Of a DNA stretch of 32,203 bases, positions 1-8,053 are shown piece by piece. The position numbers were made by a program, and so were the translations under genes. The stretch comes from an uncultured Eubacteriales bacterium (GTDB lineage: Bacteria; Bacillota; Clostridia; Oscillospirales; Oscillospiraceae), in the NCBI GenBank assembly GCA_900552725.1, contig USAT01000009.1, positions 1-32,203 of the forward strand, given 5' to 3'. The stretch's first letter is position 1, and each line of letters starts with the position of its first letter. A model generated the notes under the pieces. That model had not been told where the DNA came from. It saw only the letters and a program-made list of their open reading frames with translations, and did no database searches.

Positions 1-2373
1 GTGGCGCCCATGGGCTACGGAAAGACCACGGCGGTCAACTGGTATCTGGGAGAGCGGGCCAAGGCGGAGCCTCTCCAGGTGATCCGCATCAGCGTCTACT
101 CCAACAACGTCTCCATCTTCTGGAAGAGCGTGCAGGACGCCTTTGCCCGGGCGGGGTTCGACCTGCTGCGGGACTACGACTGCCCCTCCGCCCCCGCCGG
201 GGCCAGTCTGCTGACGGACGATCTGTGCCATATTCTGTCCGGCCAGTGCTCCCGCTACATCTTCATTGACGACTTCCACCTGCTGACGGATGGCCGCATC
301 GCCAATTTCATCGGCACGCTGGCCAACCGCCTGCCGGAGAATGCCCACCTGATCGTCGCCAGCCGCGACCGCTTTCTGCCCGGCGAGACGCTGCTGCGCC
401 TGGGCGGCAGGGTGTATCAGGTGGGCGTGGAGCAGCTCCGCCTGAACCATACCGAGCTGTCCATCTACGCCCATCGCTGCGGCACCGACCTGGACGACGG
501 CCAGGTGGAATCCCTCCTCTATTCCAGCGAGGGATGGTTCTCCGCCGTCTATCTGAATCTCTGCGCCCTGTCCGAGTATGGCCAGCTGCCGGGGCGGAAC
601 TCAGATATCTACTCCATGTTCTCCGCCGCCATGATCGACCCCCTCCCCGCCCGACAGCAGGAATTTCTGGCGGTCATGGGACTTGCCGATGAGTTCACCG
701 TGGAGATGGCCCAAGCCATCACGGAAAACGAGGATACCGCCGGTCTGCTGACCATGCTGACGGAGCAGAACGCCTTTGTGCGGCGGCTGCCGGACGGCGT
801 TTCCTACCGTTTCCACCATATGATGAAGGACTGTGCCGAGCGGGTCTTTGCCCGGCTGCCGTCGGAAAAGCAGAAGCTTTACCACGACCGCTACGGCGCG
901 TGGTACGAGGCGCACCGGCAATACCTCCACGCCCTGAGCGCCTATCGGAAGAGCGGCAGCTGCGCCGCGATCCTGCGTGTGGTGGAGCGGGACGCCGGTA
1001 TCCTGATGGCGGCCCTGAAGCCGGAGGATGTTCTGACCTTTCTGGAGCAGTGCCCTGTCGCCGTGCTGAAGGAGCACCCCTTTGCGCTGCTGGTGCTGAT
1101 GCGCCGCATGTTCACCTGGCGGCAGATCCCCAAAATGATGGAGCTGAAGGCCCTGCTGCTGACCTCCATCGAGGAGCACCCCGACATGCCGGACAGCGAG
1201 CGGGGCAACCTGCTGGGCGAATGCGATCTGATCATGAGTTTCCTGTGCTATAACGACATCAGCGCCATGAGCCGCCTGCACCGCAGCGCCAGCGCACAGA
1301 TGTCCCGCCCCGCCATCAGCATCCGCAACGAGGGCGGCTGGACCTTCGGCTCCCCGTCGGTACTGATGATGTTCCACCGTGAGCCGGGCCAGCTGGATAA
1401 GGAACTGGCCGAGATGGACGAGTGCATGCCCCACTACTATAAGATCACCAACGGCCACGGCCAGGGCGCGGAGCGGATCATGCGGGCAGAGGCCGCCTTT
1501 CTGCAGGGCCGCTTCGACGATGCCCAGATCGCGCTGGAGAGCGCCTATTCCAACATTGAGCGCAACGGCCAGATGAACATGGCCCTGTGCTGCGACTTTC
1601 TGGCCTGGCGGCTGTCCCTCCATACGGACTTTACGCCCCGGTATACCTTCGCCCAGCGCCGGACGGTGCTGCTGCAGCAGCACAACGTGGACTGGCTGAA
1701 CATTCTGGCTGCCACCTGCGCCTACTATTACGCCCTGCTGGGCGAACCGGAGAAGAGCCCCGAGGTGTTCCGTGCCCATGCCCTGCACACCGTCAATTTC
1801 CTGGCGCCGGGCAAGCCCATGATGGAGCTGATCGAAAACCAGGTGTATCTGGCCCAGGGCGCTTACGCCAAGGTGATCGCCCGGGGCGAGGGGCTGCTGA
1901 CCCTGTGCCAGGGGATGCACTACGGCCTGGTGGCGCTGCACATCCGTCTCCAGATGGCCGCCGCCTACGAGAGGCTGGGCAAGCACGAGGAGGCCGCCGC
2001 CCTGCTGACCCAGGCACTGGCCGACGCGGCACCGGACGGTCTCGTAATGCCCTTCGTGGAGAACTACCGCTATCTTAAGCCGCTGCTCACCGGTATCAAT
2101 GACTTTACAGCACAGATCATCGCGCTGGGCGAAGCCGCCGAGGCACGCCGCAGCCGGATGGCCGCTCCCGCCGCCTTTGCCCTGCTGACCGACCGGGAGC
2201 GGGAGATCGCCGCCCTGATTGCCCAGCGGCTCACCAACCGGGAGATCGCCGAAAAGCTCTATCTCTCCGAGGGCAGCGTCAAGCAGTATGTCAACCAGCT
2301 CTACGCCAAGCTGGGCATCGAGGGCGATACCCGCACCAAGCGCCGCCGTCTGGCGGAGCAGGCAAAGAATTAA
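1..2373 (+). CDS. MalT-like LuxR-family transcriptional regulator, 5' partial
   Basis: This is a large ATP-dependent DNA-binding regulator of the MalT/LAL type. The visible 790 residues begin almost at the P-loop (GYGKTT, residues 5-10), so the true N-terminus lies upstream of the window and the GTG at base 1 is probably internal. A Walker B-like stretch (YIFIDD, 86-91) follows. The middle is helical and reads like TPR-type repeats, which in this family sense a ligand or partner protein. The C-terminus (about 728-775) is a typical LuxR helix-turn-helix, with TDRE, then NREIAEKLYLSEGSVK and YAKLGI. A hairpin terminator separates it from the envelope operon on the same strand, so it may control that operon, but this is inferred from position only. 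The inducer is unknown. Confidence 0.9.
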   Translation: MAPMGYGKTTAVNWYLGERAKAEPLQVIRISVYSNNVSIFWKSVQDAFARAGFDLLRDYDCPSAPAGASLLTDDLCHILSGQCSRYIFIDDFHLLTDGRIANFIGTLANRLPENAHLIVASRDRFLPGETLLRLGGRVYQVGVEQLRLNHTELSIYAHRCGTDLDDGQVESLLYSSEGWFSAVYLNLCALSEYGQLPGRNSDIYSMFSAAMIDPLPARQQEFLAVMGLADEFTVEMAQAITENEDTAGLLTMLTEQNAFVRRLPDGVSYRFHHMMKDCAERVFARLPSEKQKLYHDRYGAWYEAHRQYLHALSAYRKSGSCAAILRVVERDAGILMAALKPEDVLTFLEQCPVAVLKEHPFALLVLMRRMFTWRQIPKMMELKALLLTSIEEHPDMPDSERGNLLGECDLIMSFLCYNDISAMSRLHRSASAQMSRPAISIRNEGGWTFGSPSVLMMFHREPGQLDKELAEMDECMPHYYKITNGHGQGAERIMRAEAAFLQGRFDDAQIALESAYSNIERNGQMNMALCCDFLAWRLSLHTDFTPRYTFAQRRTVLLQQHNVDWLNILAATCAYYYALLGEPEKSPEVFRAHALHTVNFLAPGKPMMELIENQVYLAQGAYAKVIARGEGLLTLCQGMHYGLVALHIRLQMAAAYERLGKHEEAAALLTQALADAAPDGLVMPFVENYRYLKPLLTGINDFTAQIIALGEAAEARRSRMAAPAAFALLTDREREIAALIAQRLTNREIAEKLYLSEGSVKQYVNQLYAKLGIEGDTRTKRRRLAEQAKN

Positions 2374-2398
2374 CCAGAGGTTAATAGGAATCGGAAAG

Positions 2399-2434
2399 GA
2401 TCCACTGTACAATGTTGGTACAGTGGATCTTTTA
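2399..2434 (+). terminator. Rho-independent terminator after the LuxR gene
   Basis: A perfect 12-bp inverted repeat (GATCCACTGTAC / GTACAGTGGATC) with a 7-base loop is followed by TTTTAT. It starts 25 bases after the stop codon. Because it is a perfect palindrome just ahead of the next operon, it could also serve as an operator or attenuator. No convincing separate promoter is seen between it and position 2472. Confidence 0.75.
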
Positions 2435-2471
2435 TACCTAGGAAGGACATCGCAGGAAAGGAGGAACGCAC

Positions 2472-2711
2472 TTGAACCGGAAATATATATCAGCCGTATC
2501 ACCCCTGGCGGATTACGTTCTGCAGGTTGATTTTGTGTCCGGCAGCCGATTGCTTTTGGATATGAAGCCCTATCTGGATAAGCTTCGTTTCCGTCCCCTG
2601 ACTGACCCACAGCTGTGGAACAGCGCCGTGACCAACGGCATTTTTGTCCGCTTCGGCAACGTGGAACTGAGCCATGACGAGCTCTTTTCCATGGCGGAGC
2701 AGGCCCATTGA
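2472..2711 (+). CDS. DUF2442 domain protein
   Basis: This is a 79-residue protein of the DUF2442 type, which usually starts with a short beta-rich segment (here VSPLADYVLQVDFVSG) followed by a small helical part and an ELSHDELF-like ending. The start is a TTG at 2472, supported by the ribosome site GAAAGGAGG eight bases upstream; no ATG is available. The function of the family is not known; many members sit beside toxin-antitoxin-like genes, but no such partner is present here. It is the first gene of the envelope operon, 31 bases ahead of the first lipoprotein, and is probably co-transcribed with it. Confidence 0.7.
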   Translation: MNRKYISAVSPLADYVLQVDFVSGSRLLLDMKPYLDKLRFRPLTDPQLWNSAVTNGIFVRFGNVELSHDELFSMAEQAH

Positions 2712-2742
2712 TGAAAAAAAAGACTGAAGGAGAGAACAAAAC

Positions 2743-3486
2743 ATGAAAATTTGGAAAAAGTATCTGGCTCTGATGCTGGCTCTGGTGCTGTGCCTGAGCC
2801 TGGCCGCCTGCGGCGGCACCGATGACAACGGCGGCGACGGATCTGTCACGCCTCCGGAATCCTTCGAGGGCATGGTGAAGGACACCCAGCAGCTGGTGGA
2901 CTACAGCATGTATAAGGGCATCTGGTCCGGCGAGGACGGCAGCCAGCTGGTGGTAGCCCTGAACGACGACGGCGACGAGATGCGCTTCTCCCTGTACGAT
3001 GTCAGCGAGGAGCTGACTGCCAGCGGCTACATCCAGATGGCGCAGGAATACAGCGCTGACTACTTCTATAATGAGCATGACGGTGTGGCCCACCACAGCT
3101 GGATGGACGAGGACGGCACCCTCCATGTGGATTCCTTCGGCGACTATGTCTATGTCGGCGCCGTGGAGGGCGGCGACGGCAATGGCGACAGCGCCGCCGG
3201 CGACTACGCCGCCCTGGCGGGTGCGTGGTTCATGGATGCCGATGCCGCTGCCGAAAGCATTATCGAGATCGACGAGTACGGCAACTGGTCCCTGGCCGAG
3301 CGTCCCGGCGGTGACGGCGATCCCACCGAGGTGGACTGCGGCACGCTGGAGGTCAACTCCGCCGATGAGGGGCAGTACTTTGCCGTGTCCACCATGTTTG
3401 ACGATGTGGTCTATGACATGACCGTCATCGGCGACGACGTGATGTACTGGGGCGGCGAGAACGACTACTATCAGAAGATGGCCTGA
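2743..3486 (+). CDS. Secreted lipoprotein 1 of the envelope operon
   Basis: This 247-residue protein has a classical lipoprotein signal peptide: KK near the start, a leucine-rich core, and a lipobox LAAC with the lipidated Cys at residue 23. A short Gly/Asp-rich linker follows. The mature part is acidic and looks beta-rich, with two modules. The first is at about 55-140 and begins GIWSGEDGSQLVVALN. The second is at about 158-247 and contains GAW, GNWSL, FDDVVYD and MYWGG. The second module aligns with the C-terminal half of lipoprotein 2, and the first resembles the start of lipoprotein 3. The ribosome site is AAGGAGAG. It is expected on the outer face of the cytoplasmic membrane. I recognise no named family. 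Confidence 0.8.
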   Translation: MKIWKKYLALMLALVLCLSLAACGGTDDNGGDGSVTPPESFEGMVKDTQQLVDYSMYKGIWSGEDGSQLVVALNDDGDEMRFSLYDVSEELTASGYIQMAQEYSADYFYNEHDGVAHHSWMDEDGTLHVDSFGDYVYVGAVEGGDGNGDSAAGDYAALAGAWFMDADAAAESIIEIDEYGNWSLAERPGGDGDPTEVDCGTLEVNSADEGQYFAVSTMFDDVVYDMTVIGDDVMYWGGENDYYQKMA

Positions 3487-3509
3487 CAGGCGCGGAAAGG
3501 AAGAGAACG

Positions 3510-4250
3510 ATGAAAAAGCTATTTGCCCTTATACTGGCTCTGGTACTGTGCCTGAGCCTGGCCGCCTGCGGCGGCGATCAGAATGAGGATCCTAACGACG
3601 TGGTGGGCGACGACTGGCGCGTGAGCGGCATCATCCGGGACTACGGCAGCATCACCCGCAATGGAGAGGATACCGAGGTGCTGGTGTGCATCAACAACGA
3701 CAGCGCCGACTTCTATCTGGACGATGAGACCCAGACCCTGTACGACTATGTAGACTATCCCATCACCCTGCAGGGCGACCCCTGGGAGGAGTTCCAGAGC
3801 ATCGACTTTGCCGACCGGGACGGCGACGGCAACGGCGACGTGGCCATGCTGTTCGAGCTGGACGGCCAGCAGGTGCTGATGGTGTGGTTCTGGGACGCGG
3901 ACACCGAGAGCTATGTGTTCCAGCCGGAGGAATCCCAGGTGGCGGACTTCGCTGACGAGGGAACCGATCACCTGGGCTTCGAGGGCACCTGGTATCTGGA
4001 CGGCGACGAGACGGAGGACAGCGTGATCATCATCGGCGCTGTCGGCGACTGGGTGCTGTATGACCAGCAGGGCGACACCCGGACCGCCATCGACAGCGGT
4101 CTGCTCCGTTTGGTGGATGAGGCACAGGGACACTACGCCGCCGACTCCGAGCAGTTTGACGATGTCTCCTACCTCATTGCGACAGCCGGTGAAAACGGTA
4201 TGTACTGGGGCGTTACCGGCGACTACGATTACTACGAGCGCCTGGACTGA
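3510..4250 (+). CDS. Secreted lipoprotein 2 of the envelope operon
   Basis: This 246-residue lipoprotein has signal peptide and lipobox LAAC with Cys20. The signal-peptide DNA is almost identical to that of lipoprotein 1, which points to duplication or gene conversion. The middle holds DRDGDGNGD (102-110), a D-x-D-x-D-x-N-x-D loop like the calcium loops of FG-GAP or dockerin-type repeats. The last 90 residues (about 156-246: GTWYLDGD, GDWVLYD, FDDVSY, MYWG) match the C-terminal module of lipoprotein 1. It lies 23 bases after lipoprotein 1 with ribosome site GGAAAGGAAG. Calcium binding is inferred from the loop alone. The function is unknown. Confidence 0.8.
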   Translation: MKKLFALILALVLCLSLAACGGDQNEDPNDVVGDDWRVSGIIRDYGSITRNGEDTEVLVCINNDSADFYLDDETQTLYDYVDYPITLQGDPWEEFQSIDFADRDGDGNGDVAMLFELDGQQVLMVWFWDADTESYVFQPEESQVADFADEGTDHLGFEGTWYLDGDETEDSVIIIGAVGDWVLYDQQGDTRTAIDSGLLRLVDEAQGHYAADSEQFDDVSYLIATAGENGMYWGVTGDYDYYERLD

Positions 4251-4272
4251 CCGTCGCGGAAAGGGGCGAGCC

Positions 4273-5205
4273 ATGAAGAAGAATTGCCTGAACCTTTTGC
4301 TGATCCTGGTGCTGGCGTTGAGCCTGACGGCCTGCGGCGGCAATGACAGCTACGACAATTCCAATGACCCGGTCAACGCCTGGGAGGTGCTGGCCGACGA
4401 GGATCTCACCGACGATGTCACCGCCTGGCAGGGCGACGACGGCAGCCAACTGCTGCTGGACATTTCCACCAGCAGCTACACCTTCCGCACCTGGTATGGC
4501 CGTGTCGGAACGGGCAGCCTGTTCCGGGATGAACACGGCCTGGGCCTCAAGTACAGTGAGATCGACTCCGACCGGTACTATTATCTGGTGAAGGAGGGCG
4601 GCGGCTTCACCGTACGTCACGAGGGTGCCGGTGAGGGCAGCAGCTACGGCGAGATCAACGACCTGCACTTTGAGCCGTCCCAGGGGGAGATAGCCCCCTA
4701 TGACATCAGTTTGCTGGACGGCGTGTGGCAGAATGCCCTGGGCGAGACCTTCGCCTTCGACACCAATCAAATGCGGGTCATTGAGTGCTTTACCGACCGC
4801 ACCATGAGCAGCGGCCCGCTGTATGAGAGCACCGACGGACGCGGCCCCTATGTGACCGGCCCCGAAATTCTCTATCCCTGCCTCAGCGCTGACGGCAATG
4901 CCTTTGTGCTGTTCTCCGACGGCAACGTCCCCCGCGAGGAGGATGCCGACAGCACCGGTGTGTTCTATCGCAATGGCGATATGGCGGCCTATGCCGACCC
5001 GGAAAACGCCTGCTTCGAGGAATCGGACGGACGTATCTGGTACTATGACGGCGTGAACTACTTCGCGCTGCCGGAGGGCTATACGCTGGACGAGGACGGT
5101 ATAGCCTATGACGCATATGGCAGGCCCTTCGCCCCCGAATGGCCCGATGAGCCGTATGATCCCGCGGCGGCCTGGGGCGAGAACTGGCTGGAGGAAAACT
5201 GGTAA
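4273..5205 (+). CDS. Secreted lipoprotein 3 of the envelope operon
   Basis: This 310-residue lipoprotein starts at the ATG at 4273, which is preceded by GGAAAGGGGCG; an upstream in-frame start would overlap lipoprotein 2 and lose the signal peptide. The lipobox is LTAC with Cys21. The first module (about 50-140, starting TAWQGDDGSQLLLDIS) resembles the first module of lipoprotein 1. A second module starts at LLDGVWQNALGETFAF (147-162). The C-terminal 60 residues are rich in Tyr, Trp, Asp and Pro. The protein is very acidic. It lies 22 bases after lipoprotein 2 and 13 before the next gene. No known family is recognised. Confidence 0.8.
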   Translation: MKKNCLNLLLILVLALSLTACGGNDSYDNSNDPVNAWEVLADEDLTDDVTAWQGDDGSQLLLDISTSSYTFRTWYGRVGTGSLFRDEHGLGLKYSEIDSDRYYYLVKEGGGFTVRHEGAGEGSSYGEINDLHFEPSQGEIAPYDISLLDGVWQNALGETFAFDTNQMRVIECFTDRTMSSGPLYESTDGRGPYVTGPEILYPCLSADGNAFVLFSDGNVPREEDADSTGVFYRNGDMAAYADPENACFEESDGRIWYYDGVNYFALPEGYTLDEDGIAYDAYGRPFAPEWPDEPYDPAAAWGENWLEENW

Positions 5206-5218
5206 GGAGAATACCAAT

Positions 5219-6163
5219 ATGAAGAAAGAGAGAGAACCCGCCGTCGGTATGGAGAAACTGACCGACGCGGAGCTGTCGAAAAAGCTGGGAAGCTATCAGA
5301 GAACGGAGAGCATCGGCATATTGCTGGGCGTTATTCTGGTGATCGCCGGGTGTATCACAATGTTTATACGGCGTGACCCCCTTCTGGTCTGCGCGTTGGC
5401 GTTCCCCGGTGTGGCGCTGTTCCTGCTGGTGGCAAAGCCCGCCCAAAAGAAGAAAAAGGCGCTGATGCAGCAGCAGTTGGGCAGCTTCTTCCGCACGGAG
5501 CTGACGAAGGCCTTCGGCCCGGAGCCGGAGCCGGCCACGCTGCCCATCGACTGGGGGTACCTGGCGGCGGCAAAGCTGTCGAATGATCCCTTTACGGAAT
5601 GCACCGTGACGGACTTTCATGAGGGTGAACACAAGGGCCTGCGGTTCTCCGCGGCCAATGTGGAGCTGCGCCGCACCGTGGAGGAAAAGTCCGGCCCCGA
5701 CAACGACAACTGGATGACCCGAACCGAGACGCTGTTCCGCGGCATCGTGGTCCGCTGCAAGGGCATCTGCGACCCGGCGTTGGACATCACACTGAACGAT
5801 ATGTTCCAGGAGCGGAAGGAGGACGACATCACCGACCCCGCCGCCTTCCGGAAGCACTTTGCCGCTCACACGGCGAGCGGTCAAGAGGTGGACGATCAGG
5901 TCACGCCGCAGCTCCGTGAGCTGGTAAAGAAGCTGGAGACTACCTCCCGTACCTCTAAGCTGTGCGGCCTGATCCTCCGTGACGGCGATCTGGCGCTGGC
6001 CCTAAACACCCGGTATGTGTTCGCGGGCGTTCCGGAGGAGCTGGATCTGCGGGACATCGACGGCATCCGCAAGTGGTTCACCGCCTCGCTGACCGGCATG
6101 GGCAATCTGCTGGATCTGCTGATGGAAAGCCCCGTTTTGAACCGTGCGGACGCAAAGGAGTAA
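5219..6163 (+). CDS. DUF3137-like membrane protein A
   Basis: This 314-residue protein has two membrane segments near the N-terminus (about 31-50 and 54-73) followed by a charged KKKK stretch and a large domain of about 230 residues. The domain has features of DUF3137: FRGIVVRCKG, then an AFRKHFAAHT segment, then TPQLRELVKKL and a strand pair around LRDGDLALAL. The ATG at 5219 is used, with GTAAGGAGA upstream; earlier in-frame starts overlap lipoprotein 3. By the positive-inside rule the large domain should be cytoplasmic, so this protein could link the outside lipoproteins to the cell interior. The family function is unknown. Confidence 0.7.
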   Translation: MKKEREPAVGMEKLTDAELSKKLGSYQRTESIGILLGVILVIAGCITMFIRRDPLLVCALAFPGVALFLLVAKPAQKKKKALMQQQLGSFFRTELTKAFGPEPEPATLPIDWGYLAAAKLSNDPFTECTVTDFHEGEHKGLRFSAANVELRRTVEEKSGPDNDNWMTRTETLFRGIVVRCKGICDPALDITLNDMFQERKEDDITDPAAFRKHFAAHTASGQEVDDQVTPQLRELVKKLETTSRTSKLCGLILRDGDLALALNTRYVFAGVPEELDLRDIDGIRKWFTASLTGMGNLLDLLMESPVLNRADAKE

Positions 6164-6166
6164 GCG

Positions 6167-7042
6167 ATGGAAGAACAGAAAAATAAGCTGACAGACCGTC
6201 AGCTTACCAAAGAGATGCAAAAGGGCAAGCGCGGCGGCGCAGGCGGCAAGCTTTTGATCGGCCTGGGCGCCATCGTGGTGCTGATTGGCATCATTATGAA
6301 CGGCTCGATCCCCGTGGTCATCGTGGGCGTGCTGATCGCCGGTCTGGGCGAATGGCTGAAAAGCAAGAGCAAAGGCGCCGCCGACCGGCAGGTATATAAC
6401 ACCATCGTGCCGGACGTGGTCAACGCCGTCTTTGACAACGTGCAGATGGAGCCCGCCCCGCATCTGCTGAACGCCGAGGACACCAACATTCCCCTGCCGG
6501 ACCACACCCATTGCAGCGGCAGCGGCTATGTCCGGGGAACGTATCAGGGCCTGACAACAGAGCTGTGTACCGTCCGGCTGACGGATGTCAAGGAGTTCCA
6601 GCGGGAGGAGACCGGCCTGTGGGAGAAGAACGAGCAGGTGGTCTATGCCGGCCAATGGATGCTGTGTGAGCTGGGACGGGAATTCCCCACGTGGCTGACC
6701 ATCTGGCCCCGGGGCAAGCTGGATAAGCTGTTCAACTCCCGCACCATCAAGACGGAGAACGAGGACTTCAACAAGAAGTTCAATCTCAGCAGCGACGACG
6801 AACAGGAGGCCCTGCGCATCCTGAACCCCAGCCGGATGGAGCGGCTCATGAAGCTGGCGGAGACCTCCGGGAAATTCGCTCTCAACCTCAATACTGACGG
6901 CAGGCTGTACATCGCCGCCCACTGTGACCGGGGCTTCTTCGATCCCGGCAAGGGCCGGGAAAAGCCGGACGCCCTGCGCCAGCGCTACACCCGTGAGCTG
7001 AAGTGGTTCACCGAGGTGATCGACGCCTTCCGCCCGCTGTAA
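6167..7042 (+). CDS. DUF3137-like membrane protein B
   Basis: This 291-residue protein is a diverged paralogue of the preceding gene, starting three bases after its stop. It has a charged N-terminal tail, two membrane segments (about 28-45 and 47-62, with the SIPVVIVGVLI core), then a large soluble domain. The DUF3137 signature is clear near the end: EDFNKKFNLSSDDEQEAL, LNPSRMERLMKLA and NLNTDGRLYIAAH. A variable stretch around 130-165 lacks the clear FRG motif of protein A. Tight spacing implies translational coupling and perhaps a heteromeric complex of A and B, which is an inference. Confidence 0.7.
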   Translation: MEEQKNKLTDRQLTKEMQKGKRGGAGGKLLIGLGAIVVLIGIIMNGSIPVVIVGVLIAGLGEWLKSKSKGAADRQVYNTIVPDVVNAVFDNVQMEPAPHLLNAEDTNIPLPDHTHCSGSGYVRGTYQGLTTELCTVRLTDVKEFQREETGLWEKNEQVVYAGQWMLCELGREFPTWLTIWPRGKLDKLFNSRTIKTENEDFNKKFNLSSDDEQEALRILNPSRMERLMKLAETSGKFALNLNTDGRLYIAAHCDRGFFDPGKGREKPDALRQRYTRELKWFTEVIDAFRPL

Positions 7043-7055
7043 AGGAGGAACTGCC

Positions 7056-7259
7056 ATGACTTTGGGACTTGCTGTGGTACTGCTTCTGGCCTCTGCGGCC
7101 GGGATCGTACTGAGCGCGAAGTACCTGCGGAAAAGCCGCGCGGCCCGGATCTTATGCATCGTGGGCTGCGCCCTGATTGCGGCGGCCTGCGCCATGTATA
7201 TCGGGCTGACGCTGCTGTTTATTGACGCGGTCAGCCATCAGCCGCCCGCAGGCGTTTGA
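7056..7259 (+). CDS. Small two-helix membrane protein
   Basis: This 67-residue protein consists almost entirely of two hydrophobic helices (about 2-20 and 30-57) joined by a basic turn (KYLRKSRAAR), with a short tail. The ribosome site is AAAGGAGGAA, and the gene lies 13 bases after DUF3137-like protein B, so it is the last member of the operon. No family is recognised. Small proteins like this often act as accessory subunits of a membrane complex, but that role is only a guess here. Confidence 0.65.
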   Translation: MTLGLAVVLLLASAAGIVLSAKYLRKSRAARILCIVGCALIAAACAMYIGLTLLFIDAVSHQPPAGV

Positions 7260-7324
7260 ACGAGATCGTTTACGGCACCGACGTCGTTTTCGATTATGCG
7301 GTTTTAATGACCGACATTTTAGGC

Positions 7325-7365
7325 AAAAGCAAAAAAGCACGCATATAGCGTGCTTTTTTGCTTTT
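7325..7365. terminator. Very long bidirectional terminator hairpin
   Basis: An 18-bp perfect stem (AAAAGCAAAAAAGCACGC against its complement) closes on a five-base ATATA loop. A-rich and T-rich arms on both sides let it end transcription from the plus-strand envelope operon and from the minus-strand gene that ends at 7399. Confidence 0.9.
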
Positions 7366-7398
7366 TAATTGGTACATAAACAGGCGTTATCGGTGCAT

Positions 7399-7968
7399 TT
7401 ACCGCTCAAAAGCCACCGTATAGGTGCCCAGAACCTGCTCACAGGGGATGACCGCCGCGTTCTCCACGGTGAACGCCTGCCTGGGGTAGTGATTTTTCTG
7501 CTCAGTGGGAATGGTGGGCAGCGTCTTTCCGATGCTGACGCCGTGTGCGCCGCCGTCGATATGCCAGGCGAATTCGCAGTCACAGAACTCTTTGCTGCCG
7601 GTGAAGGCCTCGGCCGGCCGCAGCGCTTCTTCCTCACCCAGGAAGAAGCAGCCGTCGTTGTCCTTCTCCGCCGGGCAGCCGCCCTGGATGCCGACGCCGG
7701 TGAAGGAGATGGTCAGCAGGCCCGTCTCGAACCGGGTCGTCTTGCCGTCTACCGTAAACGCGGCGTCGTCCCAGTGGCCGACGTTCAGCCAGCCCCGCTT
7801 CCCTTCCGATTCTACAGCTGTATTGAACTCCACCCAGGCGGTCTTTCCGTCCCTGATCTCCGCGTTGATCCGCAGAACAGGCCGCAGGGGCCGGAAGCCC
7901 TCCGGCAAAAGCGCCCGCAGCCGGTCCTGCTCTACGCCATAGGCCATGACAAATTGCTGTACATGCAT
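7399..7968 (-). CDS. Uncharacterised protein, possibly acetoacetate decarboxylase-like fold
   Basis: This 189-residue soluble protein starts with an ATG behind TGGAGGAAAA. The N-terminus (VMAYGVEQDRLRALLPEGF, 8-26) resembles the opening of DUF2071 and acetoacetate decarboxylase-like proteins, in which a helix ending in LLPxG is followed by beta strands. Later there are GTY and many Gly/Thr-rich strands. A catalytic lysine typical of acetoacetate decarboxylase cannot be assigned by eye, so no reaction is claimed. It has its own promoter at the end of the upstream gene and ends against the bidirectional terminator at 7325-7365. Confidence 0.6.
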   Translation of the reverse strand: MHVQQFVMAYGVEQDRLRALLPEGFRPLRPVLRINAEIRDGKTAWVEFNTAVESEGKRGWLNVGHWDDAAFTVDGKTTRFETGLLTISFTGVGIQGGCPAEKDNDGCFFLGEEEALRPAEAFTGSKEFCDCEFAWHIDGGAHGVSIGKTLPTIPTEQKNHYPRQAFTVENAAVIPCEQVLGTYTVAFER

Positions 7969-8024
7969 CGCGTTTTTCCTCCACTCTCTCTCGTTTTTGC
8001 GGTTTTTCTCCGCTCTTTGTGTCT

Positions 8025-8053
8025 ATTATAGCAAGGGCTGCTCCGGGATACAA
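8025..8053 (-). promoter_or_regulatory. Promoter for the gene at 7399-7968
   Basis: TTGTAT (8048-8053) and a perfect TATAAT (8025-8030) are separated by 17 bases on the minus strand. The -10 box overlaps the stop codon of the upstream gene. Confidence 0.6.

Noticed and set aside
2399..2429. Palindrome as a definite LuxR operator
   Set aside because: The loop and T-tail fit a terminator; there is no evidence that a regulator binds here.
601..3126. Long minus-strand open frame opposite the regulator and the first lipoprotein
   Set aside because: It spans a terminator and two genes on the other strand, has low-complexity His/Gly/Gln-rich translation and no ribosome site. It is a by-product of G+C-rich codons.
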